Source: Varanus komodoensis
Lineage: Eukaryota > Chordata > Lepidosauria > Squamata > Varanidae
Reading direction: 5' to 3'
Assembly (NCBI RefSeq): GCF_004798865.1
Contig: NW_025335854.1
Location: 4,341,288-4,405,287 of the forward strand
DNA: 64,000 bases
Position numbers and translations under genes: made by a program
The notes under the pieces: generated by a model
Database searches by the model: none
What the model was told of the DNA's origin: nothing
The model's input: the letters and a program-made list of their open reading frames with translations, nothing else
Part shown: in pieces, positions 14,557 to 23,397 of the stretch
Numbering within the stretch: position 1 is the first letter of the stretch
Layout of the letters: each line of letters begins with the position of its first letter

Positions 14557-17500
14557 TCAACTTGCCATCTAGCATGTTTTAAAACCTTGTGCTTTAAAAT
14601 GCCATCTTAAGTTTTATATTGGTGTCTGTGTGAGGCAGTTTGACATGAGGAACCATAACAGTTTGGGACTATTGCTGTGGATGCAAGTGAACTGTATTTT
14701 GTCAAGAAACAAGGACAGGAAACTTCTATTGCTATTAGCTGATTCATTTGTCATTTGCTGACTCAGATGGCAGGTATATATCTGCAGTCTATGCACTCAC
14801 ATACCTCTTTTATACTGGCCAGCTCTTTAGCTCTTTTATACTGGCCAGGCCCCACTGGGCTGCACCCAAAGGATTGATTGATTGATTGATTGATTGATTT
14901 AGAAGGCTTCTATGCCACCCCATTCGCTGAAGCCTCGGGGCGGCTCACAATAATAAATAAATAAACACAGTATAAAACAATATAATATAATTTGAGTTGA
15001 TGTGCTCCAATAATTAATTAATTAATTAATTAATTAAAATACTGTTTGAATAAAAAGCTCTTGGCCTGGCGACGAAAAACTAATAATGACGGTGCCAGGC
15101 GGACCTCTCTGGGGAGCGCGTTCCATAGGTTGCCCTCCTCCGAGTACTTACCCTCCTAATACCCTTCACGGAGGGTTCCCGAAGAAGGGCCTGTCCCGCT
15201 GATTTCAAGGGGCGGGTGGGCATATATGGGCGTAGGCGCTCCTTCAGGTAACCAGGACCCAAGCCGTAAAGGGCTTTATAGGTGATAACCAGCACCTTGA
15301 ATTGGGCCCGGACTTCAATGGGGAGCCCAATGGGATCACTCTCTCAGCATCTTGGGCTCTCCTTCCTAGACCCAAGTGCATCAGCATCTCACAAGGAAGG
15401 ATGCTGTTTAGGAATGAAAGAGAAAACAGTGTGGGTCTCTTTCCCCAGTGTTTCAGACTTGTACAGTAGCCTTCTGTTCTTTTGCTCTGATTGACTGATT
15501 GCCACCAGAGTGCTAAGCTTAAAAGGGTCATCATTTCCAGGAGCCGCACACAAATGGAGAGATGTTTTAAGGGGTTTTCAGTCTGTATTTTGAAGTAAAT
15601 CAACCTGATCTGTATTTTCTGGACTATTATAAGAACTAGAGAGGTTCGCACCTGGATTTCACACTGATTTTGCAATTTGTGCTTAAGAAATATGTCAAAA
15701 GGCATACAAATGTGCCAAGTATTTAGGAAGGTATAGTTTATGAGCAAACATGTAAATACCTATTTTGTGTGCTTATTTTTTTTTAAACTGCAGATAAGTG
15801 AAAAAATGGAATAGGAACGGATTTAGGAATGAGAACATGTGACACCAACATGAACCATAAATAAACCAATCCATGTCTGCATTGATTAGCTTGATGATAG
15901 GTTTGACTGACTCACCTGTGCTTCTCCACCTAATGTGTACTGGGCCATTTGTTTGTTTGTTTCGATGTGTAGCGGATCCAGATGACTCGGAGGCAGTCAG
16001 TGGGACGTGGACTTCAGCTGACCCCTGGTATAGGAGGCATGGTGAGTGTTGCAGTTTCTAAACGTGGAACTTTTCATTCATCAGGTTTGTGTTCTGGCAG
16101 GCTGCTGGCCTGTTTTAGGCTGCCTGTTCCGGGCATTTCGTGTGTGCTAAGTGGATTGAATAGTTGCCATGAACATCCTTTCCTTGGCTACATGGGTGTA
16201 CTCCTTTTTCAGGGAACAATCCTTCAGTTGATCCCAAACTAAATGCGAGTGTGTTTTCATCTCTGCATTTATTTTACAGATGGGAGAAAAACAATTAAGA
16301 ATCCTTACATCTTTCCTTGGGAACCATTTCCTTGATTTATTTTCTCTGTCTTGTTCATCAGCTCAAAATATAACACTGGAGAGCCAGTGTGGCGTAGTGG
16401 TTAAGAGCATGGGACTGGGACTCAGGCGATCTGGGTTCGAGTCCCCACTCAGCCATGGAGCCAACTGGGTGACTTTGGGCCAGTCACAGACTCTCAGCCC
16501 GACCTACCTCACAGGGTTGTTGTTGTGGGGATAAGATGGAGGAGGAGAATGATGTAAGCTGCCTTGAGCCCTTTGTAGGAAAAAGGCAGGATATAAATTG
16601 AAAAATATATATATAAAATGAGCAAATGCTTGAGCTGCCAGTGGCAGTGGACTGGTTATTAAAGGTGCTCCTAGTTAAAGATGGATGGAGTAGCTATTGG
16701 AGCTGTTAAATAGCTGTTGAGTTTGCTTGTCATTTTCATGTTTGTTTTCAGCAACAGCACTTCTTTGATGATGAAGACAGGACTGTTCCGAGCACTCCCA
16801 CATTGGTGGTACCACATCGTACGGATGGATTTGCAGAAGCAATTCAGTAAGTGCACTCGGAGCGGTGACACTGGAAGGGAATAAGTTTCAATTTCAGGAC
16901 GTAATGGCTATGAAGTTACCCCATTTATCCATTTCCTTCTTCCCCGTACATTATACTGAAGAGGAATTAATTAGTAATATATCATACTAAAGTCAGCCTT
17001 TCTTCCAGCTCCCCACAGGTTGCTGGAGTTCCTAGGTTCAGGTTTGGACCTCCTGAAGATATGCCACAGACTTCTGGTCAATCAGACCTCGGGCAACTTG
17101 CATCGCAAGGAGGTACAAGTATCTGTTTTATAAGCAGTGGGCTGCAAACCAAATATAATCCAAACATATGATTCAGCTGTGATAGGTTCCCACTGCTGTT
17201 CTAGGCAAAGTAATATCTGGCCTTCCTTGAAAAACAGCTGAGGTGCTAAAGTGTATGACATAATTTATAGTAGCTCATTCCCTGCCTGTTTAAAATAATG
17301 CCATAAGCAAATTTCTCCTACACTTGCAAACATTTCATTTTCTCAGTTAAAACAAAGCCAGGATTGTAGCCTGCATGGCATTAGAGAAACCTGGGTGGTA
17401 AATTCTCAGAGACTGTGGAAATATTGGTTGTCAGGGGATGGGGAAGGACACTGAACCCTTTCTCCCATCATTATCACATGGCAGCTTTTCTTGTGACTCC

Positions 17501-20500
17501 TTCTTGAGTCCAACACGTCTCTGACCCTCATCTGTTTCTTCTAGTCCTCCACTCTTTTTGCCTTTCAGTCACCCAGTTCTTCATCAGTATTTGGCATAGC
17601 TGCAGACCCAGAATTTTAGAAGCCAAATAAATGAGATATAAAATTGTGAAGGGTATTTTTTATACCTGTGTGAAATATACAGTCTTTTTCAACACAGAAA
17701 TCTAAAGGAAATAATCAAAATAAAGTTACAAAATGATAGTCCAGTGATGGATTCTGATTCTGATTCATGCAACTTTTCCAATAGTATGAAATTGGAGTGC
17801 CAGGAGTCACAGTACTTTACCTCATCCTTGTTTGTTTGTTTCGCAAAACTTAGGAAACTTCCTGACTGTGTGTTCTTTATTATTTTACATCCATCTTCAG
17901 TAAAGGGCTATTTAGATCCTTTTTTAGTTACTGGCATTGAATTAACTGCACAGAAAAACATTAAGAGAAAAGTAGTACTCTTTGGACATCCAGTGTAAGG
18001 ACTGCGGCTGAGAAAAAGATAAATTATTCTCATGTTTACAACTACATTTATTGCCCCTATGTTTATACCGCCAGTAGCTGAAGTGTCATCCCTTCTGTAG
18101 GATCCTTGCCAGAACCATATAAATATCAAACTGGAGTGTGGCATGAACTCCCCTGGGGACAGGCTGTGTATTCTGCTAACCCTTTAACTCCTTCTCAATG
18201 GCTTGCAGGGCTAGGAATCTATGAAACACCACTCTTCCTTGGCCACGAAGAAGAATCAGGAGGTCGTAGTGTCCCGACCACGCCACTGCAGGTTGCGGCA
18301 CCTGGTGCGTATTGGAATTTTCCAAATAGCGTGTTGTTTCAGCAAGGTGTGAGATCATAATGGTTCTTTCTGTGTGACCTTCTTGTGGGGACAGATTGTG
18401 CCATCTAAAGAGCGGCTTACGTCTGGTGTCCAAATAGGGATCAAGGCTTGCCTTGTTTAACAAAAACCCAATTCTAAGCAAGGAGGTGAAGGGTTTGCAT
18501 TGCAAGAGTCACAGTTACCCATTTGCACTATCAAGATAAACCACTGTGCTGTATTTAAGTCATGGCGCCATGTGCAGGGCACAGTTTCCGTAGTCACCCA
18601 GGTGCATCTTGCTATGTAGCGCAGACCTGGGCAGCAGGTCTTAGCGGTGGGGGAAACCACCCTCCAGTTAACCTTGCAGCAGCCCATGGATTAATGGAGG
18701 GTTCTGCTCCGCTCCCATGAGTTATGTCTTCTGGGTTCGGACGACAGGACAAGCTGCCCCTGGGGGTTGTTATAGGAGGTGAAGTCAGATTCTGCCATAA
18801 TTCAAATAGGACCCCACGGCCTGATGGTGCAAACCAGGACATTCCAAAGTACATGTGCAAGGTCCTAAAGTAGAGGACCTGGAATAAGGAATCCTTTCAG
18901 CACCAGCTTATAGACTTTTACCAACAACAATGAAATCCAGATTTGTAGTCGGGGGAAAATCTGAAAATGTGCTGCCGGTTTCTGCTTAAAAGGTTTAGAT
19001 GTCAGCAAGCACTAGGAGGTTTCAGGGACCTAAGACTGTTAACATCTTCACATAGTACAGCTTTCAATCCTTCCAAATCTCTCCTCTCCCTACCCAACTG
19101 TCAGTCTCCTGTGTGCACATGCTTTAAAATTCACAGCTATTTTCTATGCGTATTCCCTCAAATCCTTCCAATTCTTTTTAATAGTGCATTTCAGCATGAT
19201 TTTAATATTTATTTTTGAACCACATAGAGATTGTTTCAAGGGATATTTAAGTTTTACTAATAAATACATGGAATTAATCTCAAACCACCTTCCTTCTGGA
19301 TGAGATCGTATCAGAAATAAACATAAAGTTCTACAAAGCCATGTCTGCCCAAACTGCTTTCCAAAGCAGAACCCAGCCCACCAGCCATGTATGGTGGCTG
19401 AACAAATGTTTGGCAGCCACCCTGAATTTGCAGTTCCCGGGAAAGTGGTAAAGCCAGACTCTTGAATCCCGAGTAAACCTCCGTACGTGGCAGATGAATG
19501 GCCTCGTAAGTTTTGGTATGGCAAGATGCAGATGCCAGCAAAGCATTGACGTATGTTAGTTGTAAAGTAAGGCATGTCAATTTTCATAAAATCAGCCGAA
19601 AATGAATTAATGTCCATGGTCAGAATCTGAAATTTCCTGTTAGCAATTTGTGTGTGTGTGCGAGTGGGAGAAGGGGAGGTAGAATTCTTAGATAATTAGA
19701 TTCTATGCTCTGCTTTTGCCCTTGTTTGTTTCAAGTTTCAGTCTTCACTGAGAGCACTGCTGCTGATGCTTCGGAGCATGCCTCCCAGTCTGTCCCCATG
19801 GTTACAACATCCACTGGTAACTTATCCACCACTTCAGAGTCTGGAACTGGAGATGATGGTGATGAGGTTTTTGTGGAAGCTGAATCAGAGGGGTAAGTTC
19901 AACTATTCATTGGGTTAAGACTTAATCCTGCCTGTAGTGAATGGCATGCATGTAATTTTACTTGAAAAGCCTTTACGAAGCTACATGGCAAGGAATTCAT
20001 TAGGTTTTTCAAGAATATATTCCTCTTAGGGCGCAAGGCTATGCCCCTTTAGCCCCAGAAATGTCCTAGCTGGTTAGCGGGTGCTAGGAGTTGTGGCACT
20101 TTTGCTCTGTCTAAACGTGCTTACGGTTTCATCCGTCGTGATTTGGTATCTTTAATCTAAACACAGTTGCGCAAAGATCAGAGTACTCCAGACTCTCCTG
20201 CATTTCTGGTACTCTACACATCAATTTGTGCTTTGTTCTGGCAGTGCCATAATTCCACCCTGCCTGAGTGACACTCTGCAGTGAGCAGTTTCTTACAGAT
20301 CTCCTGCATTGTTAGGATCTTCTATATCCATAGAAAATGCGCTTAACCCAGACTTGTCATGCAAAAGTCTGTTCAGCAGTTAAAGAATGAGGAAACTATG
20401 GATGTGCGAGGAATCCATTTGTGGGTAGGAATCTGCTGGATTCCCCCAGCTCAGCTCCCTGGGCTCCAGTCCACTTGGCAGTGGCCCTAAAAACATAACT

Positions 20501-23397
20501 GGAAGAATTGCCAGCAGAAAGTCAGTTGGACAGAAAATATCTCTGCAATTTCAAGTCGAATGTATCTAAGAATCAAGCCTTGACACTTTGCTGTGATTCC
20601 CAGCACGTCCCCTGAAAGCTTTGCATGACCCAGTGTAAACTGGAATGGTTCCTTTATCTATGAGTAATCTCTATAAAGAGGAAACCTCCCTAGTCTGCCA
20701 AATTCTGACCAAGAAACAGAAGATGAAGGGGCAGGTGAATCATGTTTGAGGTATGGCTTTTGTCCCTCACAAATGCTGTTCCAGAGCGCAGCCCTTTACA
20801 TTCTCTCCTGCACGTGAACGAATGGCGTCCGGTGGGACAGTGTTAAAGCACTGCATTTGAGAACACTAATGGTAAAAGCAAAAGCTGCCACCCACCCTTT
20901 CCACTGAGTCTGCAGGATATGCAACGCGGGTGCTCGGAATCCAGACTCAGCACTGCCTGTTGCCCCACCCAGAGATGGAGGTTCTGCACAAAATAAAGGT
21001 CCTCCTTTTTCTCCCGCTCTGGCTGCCTTTCTCCCCCTCTCTCATAATGGCTAATATTTTACTAGTGCAGGACTACTGGATTTCAAGATAAGGACTTCCT
21101 TCTCTGCGTTGTCATCATCTCATATTGTTCCATATGTTACTTATATTATTTCATGTGTCATCTCATATACACTAAATGTTACTGATAATCAAGGCTTATC
21201 GTGCAGTCCTGTCGAAATTCAGTTGTTATTTTTTATGAATTGAAGAACTAGCAAGGGCTTTGACTTCCATACTTGTCATGTTAAAAGTTTCAGCTCCAAG
21301 AAAGAATTTTGGAGAAGACATAGGAAATCAACATTGCATGGTAGCACAGTTTGTTATGTGCTTGAGTGCGTCATTTTAAACCTGTTCCTGGCCTTCCCCT
21401 TTCCACAGAATTACTTCAGAGGTTGGTCTAGAAATCGATAGCCAGCAAGAGGAAGAATCGGCTCAGGCTCCGGACGAGTCAGACCTTCCTTCTACTAGTC
21501 AAGATCCTCCTTCAAGTTCATCTGCCGGTATAAGTCATTCTCATCAAGTCCTGACATTGGTTGGAGGATTATTGAATTTGCATTGATACAGGGCTGCCGT
21601 ATTAAGATGAACCAGCTCTAAGTCTCATTCTTCTCATCCCACCACCTTTTGCCTGTTGATTGTGCTCTGTTCAGTATGGGAAGGGAGGTCCCTTGTCTGA
21701 CCCCATGATTAGGGAAAACAGGGACTCTGCATAGATCCTTGCAGCTTAAAAGGTCTAACCAAGCATATTGCTCTCCAGAATTTTGACTAATCCAGCAAAT
21801 TTATTTTGCTATCCTTTCCTGTTGAGTAGGGATGGATAAATCAGTCTGCTTCCAGTTCATATCAGTTATTTATGTATTCACCCAGAAGTCCATCTGCTTA
21901 TCTGTAATGTGTTTTTTAAAAAACTACAGAAATGCACATTTTCCCTAAGGTGTTTGTGTAATTCTCCTTAAAATACACATTTATGTATGCTTTATTCAAG
22001 CTGAAAAGGCATTGCAAAATTTATAATGGTGAATGAGCTCAAAGAATAAATGCATTCTAATACACATTATACTCCAGGGAGTGTTGCTTAGGTTGACCCT
22101 CAAATTGGAATAAATTTTCCAGCATCCCTCCTGAGTAACTTTCTCAGTACTGGAGGTTTTTTAAATCTCCTTTTACTTCTGAAGTACAATTTGAAAAAAA
22201 ATCATGTTAGCAAGGGAGCAGCATGTAGAAAGAGAAAGCCCAGATGCATTTCCATTTACAGCTTTTATTTGCTTGGAACTTCACAGATCTGAAGTACAAG
22301 AATCAAGAGATGAGCATATATTTTGAAAATCAACCGTGACTATACTTACTAGCACACCTTTATACAAGTCACTACAGCCATGGCGTTACTTCTTTTTCCC
22401 ACACTCTTTCTCTTTCAGACACAAGCAGCAATCATCCCAAGCCTTTCCGACGGGTTAGACTCCAGCCACCAACCTTACGAACTGGAGTTCGTGGTCGTCA
22501 GTTTAACAGACAGAGGGGTAGGTGGCCTTCTTTGCTAGCACGGCTTTATTAAACCTTACATGATCTCTAAGAAGTTTCCCTGCTTGCTCGTAAAGAAAAT
22601 GGATAATGTATTGAATAGTACCAACAACATGCACAGGGTTTAAGTGGGATCCTTTGCCCCAAAAGCCTTAACATGTCAACCCAGGTATTGATTTGGAAAT
22701 GACAGCTTATAAGGAAAGTATTTCAGATGTTAAGATGATCTGAAACAGTGCATTATTTTTTGTACAGGTACATGAGTTACTCTAGCCAGCAAAAAAATAA
22801 ATTGAAATAGTTCATTGGTAGGATCTTATATGAAATAGTAATTTTTAAAATAGTTTTTTTTTAAATTAAAAGCTTTTCAGAGGCAGTGATAACTGACATT
22901 TCCTAAAGAACTGATCCATTTTAAACCTGGAATTTAGTTCCATGAAAATAAATTAGAACTTATTCCAAGTAATTAGTCTTTACTGTCAATATGCCAGTCA
23001 ACTCCAAACTGAATTGTTCCCATAACCTTTAAGAGAGGAATCGGTTTAATTCTCAGCAACACATTTGAGTGAACCAGAAGGCATTCCCATCACAGTCTGC
23101 TCTTTTTGCTAAAATCTCCAACCCAAATTAAGCATTTGGTGTCTGTTATGCTTCTTTCTATGGAAAAACTGTCTTATGTATGATTGTTAAATTATTTTCC
23201 TAACAATAATTTTCCAATAGATGAACATTTGTTTTCACAAATGGGTGGGTTTCCATGGAATCATCTAATATTTAAAGTAGCAAAGGGCTAATAGTAGAGA
23301 ATTGGAGTAAAAGTATTTAAATTTTCTACTTTTTCTTACAGGTGTAACTCATGCAATGGGTGGCAGAGGAGGCCTAAACAGAGGCAACCTTAGTTAA
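97..23397 (+). CDS. TPR: TPR, nuclear basket nucleoporin, C-terminal half (24 exons, partial)
   Basis: This is the 3' half of the gene for TPR (translocated promoter region protein), the large coiled-coil protein of the nuclear pore basket, which acts in mRNA export quality control and in tethering Mad1/Mad2. Twenty-four exons with GT-AG junctions join in a single frame to about 1,113 codons ending at TAA 23395-23397, close to the last 47% of the 2,363-residue human protein. In order they encode the end of the long coiled-coil rod, an S/T/P-rich linker with a two-part basic nuclear-localisation segment, a D/E-rich acidic stretch, and a low-complexity tail ending in an RGG/GG motif. Individual exons follow. 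The 5' exons lie upstream of the window. The downstream neighbour is PRG4 on the opposite strand. The identification rests on near-identity over many exons with remembered human TPR and is very secure. Confidence 0.97.
670..801 (+). CDS. TPR: TPR exon 2 of 24 (coiled coil)
   Basis: This exon has 44 codons, acceptor ...GACTTCAG and donor GTGAGC. It begins [12 protein letters not shown] and continues through [20 protein letters not shown] to WKARTQ. It is part of the parallel coiled-coil rod. Confidence 0.94.
802..1776. other. TPR intron, nothing recognised
   Basis: I see AT-rich intronic sequence without a repeat family, RNA gene or credible extra exon. Confidence 0.6.
1777..1907 (+). CDS. 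TPR: TPR exon 3 of 24 (coiled coil)
   Basis: This exon is 131 bp with acceptor CTTCCTCCAG and donor GTACGG. It encodes [20 protein letters not shown] and continues to IGRLKAEIA. The final AG is completed by the first G of the next exon to give Arg. Confidence 0.94.
2718..2953 (+). mobile_element. L2-like LINE, 3' end fragment
   Basis: The piece runs from TTTTTTGGCGCCAGGCGAAG through an AT-rich tract to GTAAGCCGCCCCGAGGCTTC and an AATAAATAAATA tail. It is the same 3' end seen intact at 23940-24460, so this is a 5'-truncated copy in a TPR intron. Confidence 0.8.
3255..3420 (-). mobile_element. Old tRNA-derived SINE copy
   Basis: It shares the block GGCCCAAAGTCACCCAGTGG and the flanking layout with the better copies at 59220-59450 and 16378-16612 but is much diverged. 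It lies just upstream of TPR exon 4. Confidence 0.6.
3594..3804 (+). CDS. TPR: TPR exon 4 of 24 (coiled coil)
   Basis: This exon is 211 bp with acceptor TTATGTTAAG and donor GTCAGT. It encodes [19 protein letters not shown], then [20 protein letters not shown]. The last segment is strongly conserved in vertebrate TPR. The intron just upstream stays open in the same frame for about 77 codons, but that stretch overlaps an old SINE and is not taken as coding. Confidence 0.94.
4077..4223 (+). CDS. TPR: TPR exon 5 of 24 (coiled coil)
   Basis: This exon has 49 codons, from [15 protein letters not shown] to [11 protein letters not shown]. It diverges more from human TPR than its neighbours. The donor is AAG|GTTTTTT, a weak 5' splice site without the usual RAGT. 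Confidence 0.9.
4615..4725 (+). mobile_element. L2-like LINE 3' tail, decayed
   Basis: The stretch GCCGTAAACTGCCCAGAAGG followed by TTCAGTTGTGGGGTGGCA matches the layout of the L2-like tail (GTAAGCCGCCCCGAGGCTTC...GGGGCAGCA) with many changes. Confidence 0.55.
4770..4968 (+). CDS. TPR: TPR exon 6 of 24 (coiled coil)
   Basis: This exon is 199 bp with acceptor CTTTTGTAG and donor GTGGGC. It encodes [15 protein letters not shown], then [20 protein letters not shown] and [10 protein letters not shown], near the end of the rod. Confidence 0.93.
4969..5783. other. TPR intron, nothing recognised
   Basis: This is unique-looking intronic sequence. Short open frames on both strands have no homology I can read. 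Confidence 0.6.
5784..5989 (+). CDS. TPR: TPR exon 7 of 24 (end of coiled coil)
   Basis: This exon is 206 bp with acceptor TTTTTGTTCAG and donor GTGGGC. It encodes [15 protein letters not shown], then [20 protein letters not shown] and [13 protein letters not shown]. The rod ends here and the protein becomes S/T/P-rich. Confidence 0.94.
6409..6470 (+). CDS. TPR: TPR exon 8 of 24 (62 bp linker exon)
   Basis: This small exon lies between acceptor TCCCTTAG and donor GTGAGT. It encodes [20 protein letters not shown] plus two bases of the next Ile codon, matching the human linker. It is easily missed because of its size. Confidence 0.92.
6917..7125 (+). CDS. TPR: TPR exon 9 of 24 (S/T/P linker)
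   Basis: This exon is 209 bp with acceptor TTTTTCTAG and donor GTAATT. It encodes [20 protein letters not shown], then [19 protein letters not shown] and [13 protein letters not shown]. It is low-complexity but nearly identical to human. Confidence 0.95.
7695..7862. repeat. Dispersed repeat with internal hairpin, possible non-autonomous DNA transposon
   Basis: AACAGTTCCCATCAT and GTGATGGGAGTTGT form imperfect arms around CTCCCATGGG, followed by GGTACCAGGTTGGGGAAGG. This resembles a repeat that is common in reptile genomes. I cannot assign the family. Confidence 0.5.
8340..8615 (+). CDS. TPR: TPR exon 10 of 24 (Q/S/T-rich linker)
   Basis: This exon is 276 bp with acceptor CCCCATTTCAG and donor GTTGGT. 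It encodes [20 protein letters not shown], then [20 protein letters not shown] and [11 protein letters not shown]. It is highly conserved. The intron immediately upstream is open in the same frame for about 120 codons (see findings). Confidence 0.95.
8616..9359. other. TPR intron, nothing recognised
   Basis: There are no recognised repeats. A short GAA run lies just after the exon 10 donor. Confidence 0.6.
9360..9505 (+). CDS. TPR: TPR exon 11 of 24 (nuclear-localisation segment)
   Basis: This exon is 146 bp with donor GTTCGT. The start was chosen at 9360, after CTGCTTAAG, so that the junction reads [10 protein letters not shown] as in human. A second AG six bases downstream (end 9365) would remove Val-Ser and stay in frame. 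The product has two basic clusters, LPKRAREED and LAKKLRSV, about 30 residues apart, which correspond to the mapped human TPR nuclear-localisation region. Confidence 0.92.
9924..10007 (+). CDS. TPR: TPR exon 12 of 24
   Basis: This exon has 28 codons with acceptor CCTATTTCAG and donor GTAAGC. It encodes [16 protein letters not shown] and ends in [10 protein letters not shown]. It is acidic and conserved. Confidence 0.94.
10291..10491 (+). CDS. TPR: TPR exon 13 of 24 (acidic, SIM-like)
   Basis: This exon has 67 codons with acceptor TTGCCTTGCAG and donor GTGTGT. It encodes [20 protein letters not shown], then [10 protein letters not shown] followed by a run of Glu. The hydrophobic core VIVID next to Ser-Asp-Asp-Glu resembles a phospho-SUMO-interacting motif; that reading is inference. 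Confidence 0.95.
10565..10795 (+). mobile_element. L2-like LINE 3' end, decayed
   Basis: The segment reads like GTGGCCCCAACTCTGGAATG (compare APxLWNALP coding in better copies), then an AT-rich tract, then GCCGTGAGCCACCCAAAGAG...GGGGTGGC, the L2-like tail. Confidence 0.65.
11208..11300. repeat. Dispersed repeat family A, copy 1
   Basis: ATGTGTGAGGAATCCGGTTT...GGGAATCTGTCAGATTTCCT...CAGCTCAGTTCCCCAG pairs with 20396-20480, and in reverse with 35220-35325. The family is not recognised. Confidence 0.6.
11773..11907 (+). CDS. TPR: TPR exon 14 of 24 (poly-acidic)
   Basis: This exon has 45 codons with acceptor CTCTCATAG and donor GTAAAC. It encodes [16 protein letters not shown], then [20 protein letters not shown]. 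It is almost entirely D/E/G, the core of the acidic tail. Confidence 0.95.
12193..12283 (+). CDS. TPR: TPR exon 15 of 24
   Basis: This exon is 91 bp with acceptor TTCTCTTTCAG and donor GTATGG. It encodes [15 protein letters not shown], then RAADSQNC. The Cys stands where human has Ser. Confidence 0.94.
12683..12861 (+). CDS. TPR: TPR exon 16 of 24 (proline-rich)
   Basis: This exon is 179 bp with acceptor TTATCAAAAG and donor GTGCGG. It encodes [15 protein letters not shown], then [20 protein letters not shown]. Compared with human it lacks part of the APQSPRRPP stretch and has extra residues (IPAP) after TIHA. Confidence 0.93.
13612..14010 (-). mobile_element. L2-like LINE, 3' end with coding remnant
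   Basis: Read on the - strand it encodes remnants of [21 protein letters not shown], then the GCCAGGC...AAGACC segment and a tail with GAGCCGCCCCGAGGC and (AATC)n. It lies in the 3.1-kb TPR intron before exon 17. Confidence 0.85.
14511..14558. repeat. (TTCT)n microsatellite
   Basis: This is an uninterrupted 48-base TTCT run in a TPR intron. Confidence 0.98.
14872..15340 (-). mobile_element. L2-like LINE, 3' end with coding remnant
   Basis: The - strand shows [34 protein letters not shown] and later RRVSTRRR in the order of the L2 reverse-transcriptase C-terminus. It then has a decayed AT-rich tract with (AATT)n and a (AATC)n tail. It is a second copy, in the same orientation as the one at 13612. 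Confidence 0.87.
15011..15038. repeat. (AATT)n microsatellite within an L2-like copy
   Basis: This is a simple TAAT/AATT run in the tail region of the LINE copy at 14872-15340. Confidence 0.95.
15973..16041 (+). CDS. TPR: TPR exon 17 of 24 (69 bp)
   Basis: This exon has 23 codons with acceptor GATGTGTAG and donor GTGAGT. It encodes [20 protein letters not shown] then GGM, identical to remembered human sequence. It follows a 3.1-kb intron loaded with L2-like LINE pieces. Confidence 0.95.
16378..16612 (+). mobile_element. tRNA-derived SINE with L2-like tail
   Basis: The head has an A box (TGGCGTAGTGGTTAAGAG) and a B box (GGGTTCGAGTCCC). The body carries CTTTGGGCCAGTCACAGACT. The tail GTAAGCTGCCTTGAGCCCTT...GGATATAAAT is similar in layout to the L2-like LINE 3' end. 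It is a fairly young copy in a TPR intron. Confidence 0.88.
16752..16846 (+). CDS. TPR: TPR exon 18 of 24
   Basis: This exon is 95 bp with acceptor TTTGTTTTCAG and donor GTAAGT. It encodes [20 protein letters not shown], then [11 protein letters not shown] and a split His codon. Confidence 0.95.
17009..17112 (+). CDS. TPR: TPR exon 19 of 24
   Basis: This exon is 104 bp with acceptor TTTCTTCCAG and donor GTACAA. It encodes [20 protein letters not shown], then [10 protein letters not shown], close to human. Confidence 0.95.
17113..19735. other. TPR introns around exon 20, nothing recognised
   Basis: Apart from exon 20 (18209-18304), this stretch shows no repeat family that I can name. The segment 18540-18880 is GC-richer than its surroundings and could be an unrecognised insertion. 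Confidence 0.5.
18209..18304 (+). CDS. TPR: TPR exon 20 of 24
   Basis: This exon is 96 bp with acceptor GGCTTGCAG and donor GTGCGT. It encodes [20 protein letters not shown], then [12 protein letters not shown]. Confidence 0.95.
19736..19892 (+). CDS. TPR: TPR exon 21 of 24
   Basis: This exon is 157 bp with donor GTAAGT. The start at 19736 follows TGTTTCAAG and gives VSVFTES, matching human VTVFTES. A second AG at 19740-19741 would drop the codons for Val-Ser in frame. It continues through [19 protein letters not shown] to [11 protein letters not shown]. Confidence 0.92.
20396..20480. repeat. Dispersed repeat family A, copy 2
   Basis: GGATGTGCGAGGAATCCATT...GGAATCTGCTGGATTCCCCC...GCTCAGCTCCCTGGGCTCC is nearly the same as 11208-11300. 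It is probably one end of a longer element. Confidence 0.65.
21409..21527 (+). CDS. TPR: TPR exon 22 of 24
   Basis: This exon is 119 bp with acceptor CCTTTCCACAG and donor GTATAA. It encodes [16 protein letters not shown], then [18 protein letters not shown]. Confidence 0.95.
21528..23341. other. TPR introns around exon 23, nothing recognised
   Basis: This is AT-rich intronic sequence on both sides of exon 23, with no named element. Confidence 0.6.
22419..22517 (+). CDS. TPR: TPR exon 23 of 24
   Basis: This exon is 99 bp with acceptor TCTCTTTCAG and donor GTAGGT. It encodes [20 protein letters not shown], then [13 protein letters not shown], an Arg-rich tail segment. Confidence 0.95.
23342..23397 (+). 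CDS. TPR: TPR exon 24 of 24, terminal coding exon
   Basis: After acceptor TTTCTTACAG the exon encodes [18 protein letters not shown] and stops at TAA 23395-23397. Human ends in the same GGRGG motif. A short 3' UTR follows to a poly(A) signal at 23536-23541. Confidence 0.96.

Noticed and set aside
16378-16450. tRNA-like A and B boxes at 16378, 42873, 59450 (-) and 30678 (-)
   Set aside because: They are SINE heads. There is no cloverleaf with a proper acceptor stem, and each is followed by a SINE body.
18106-18360. Upstream extension of TPR exon 20 into the preceding intron
   Set aside because: The GCTTGCAG acceptor at 18208 and human alignment (GLGxYETPLF) fix the start; the extension has no counterpart.
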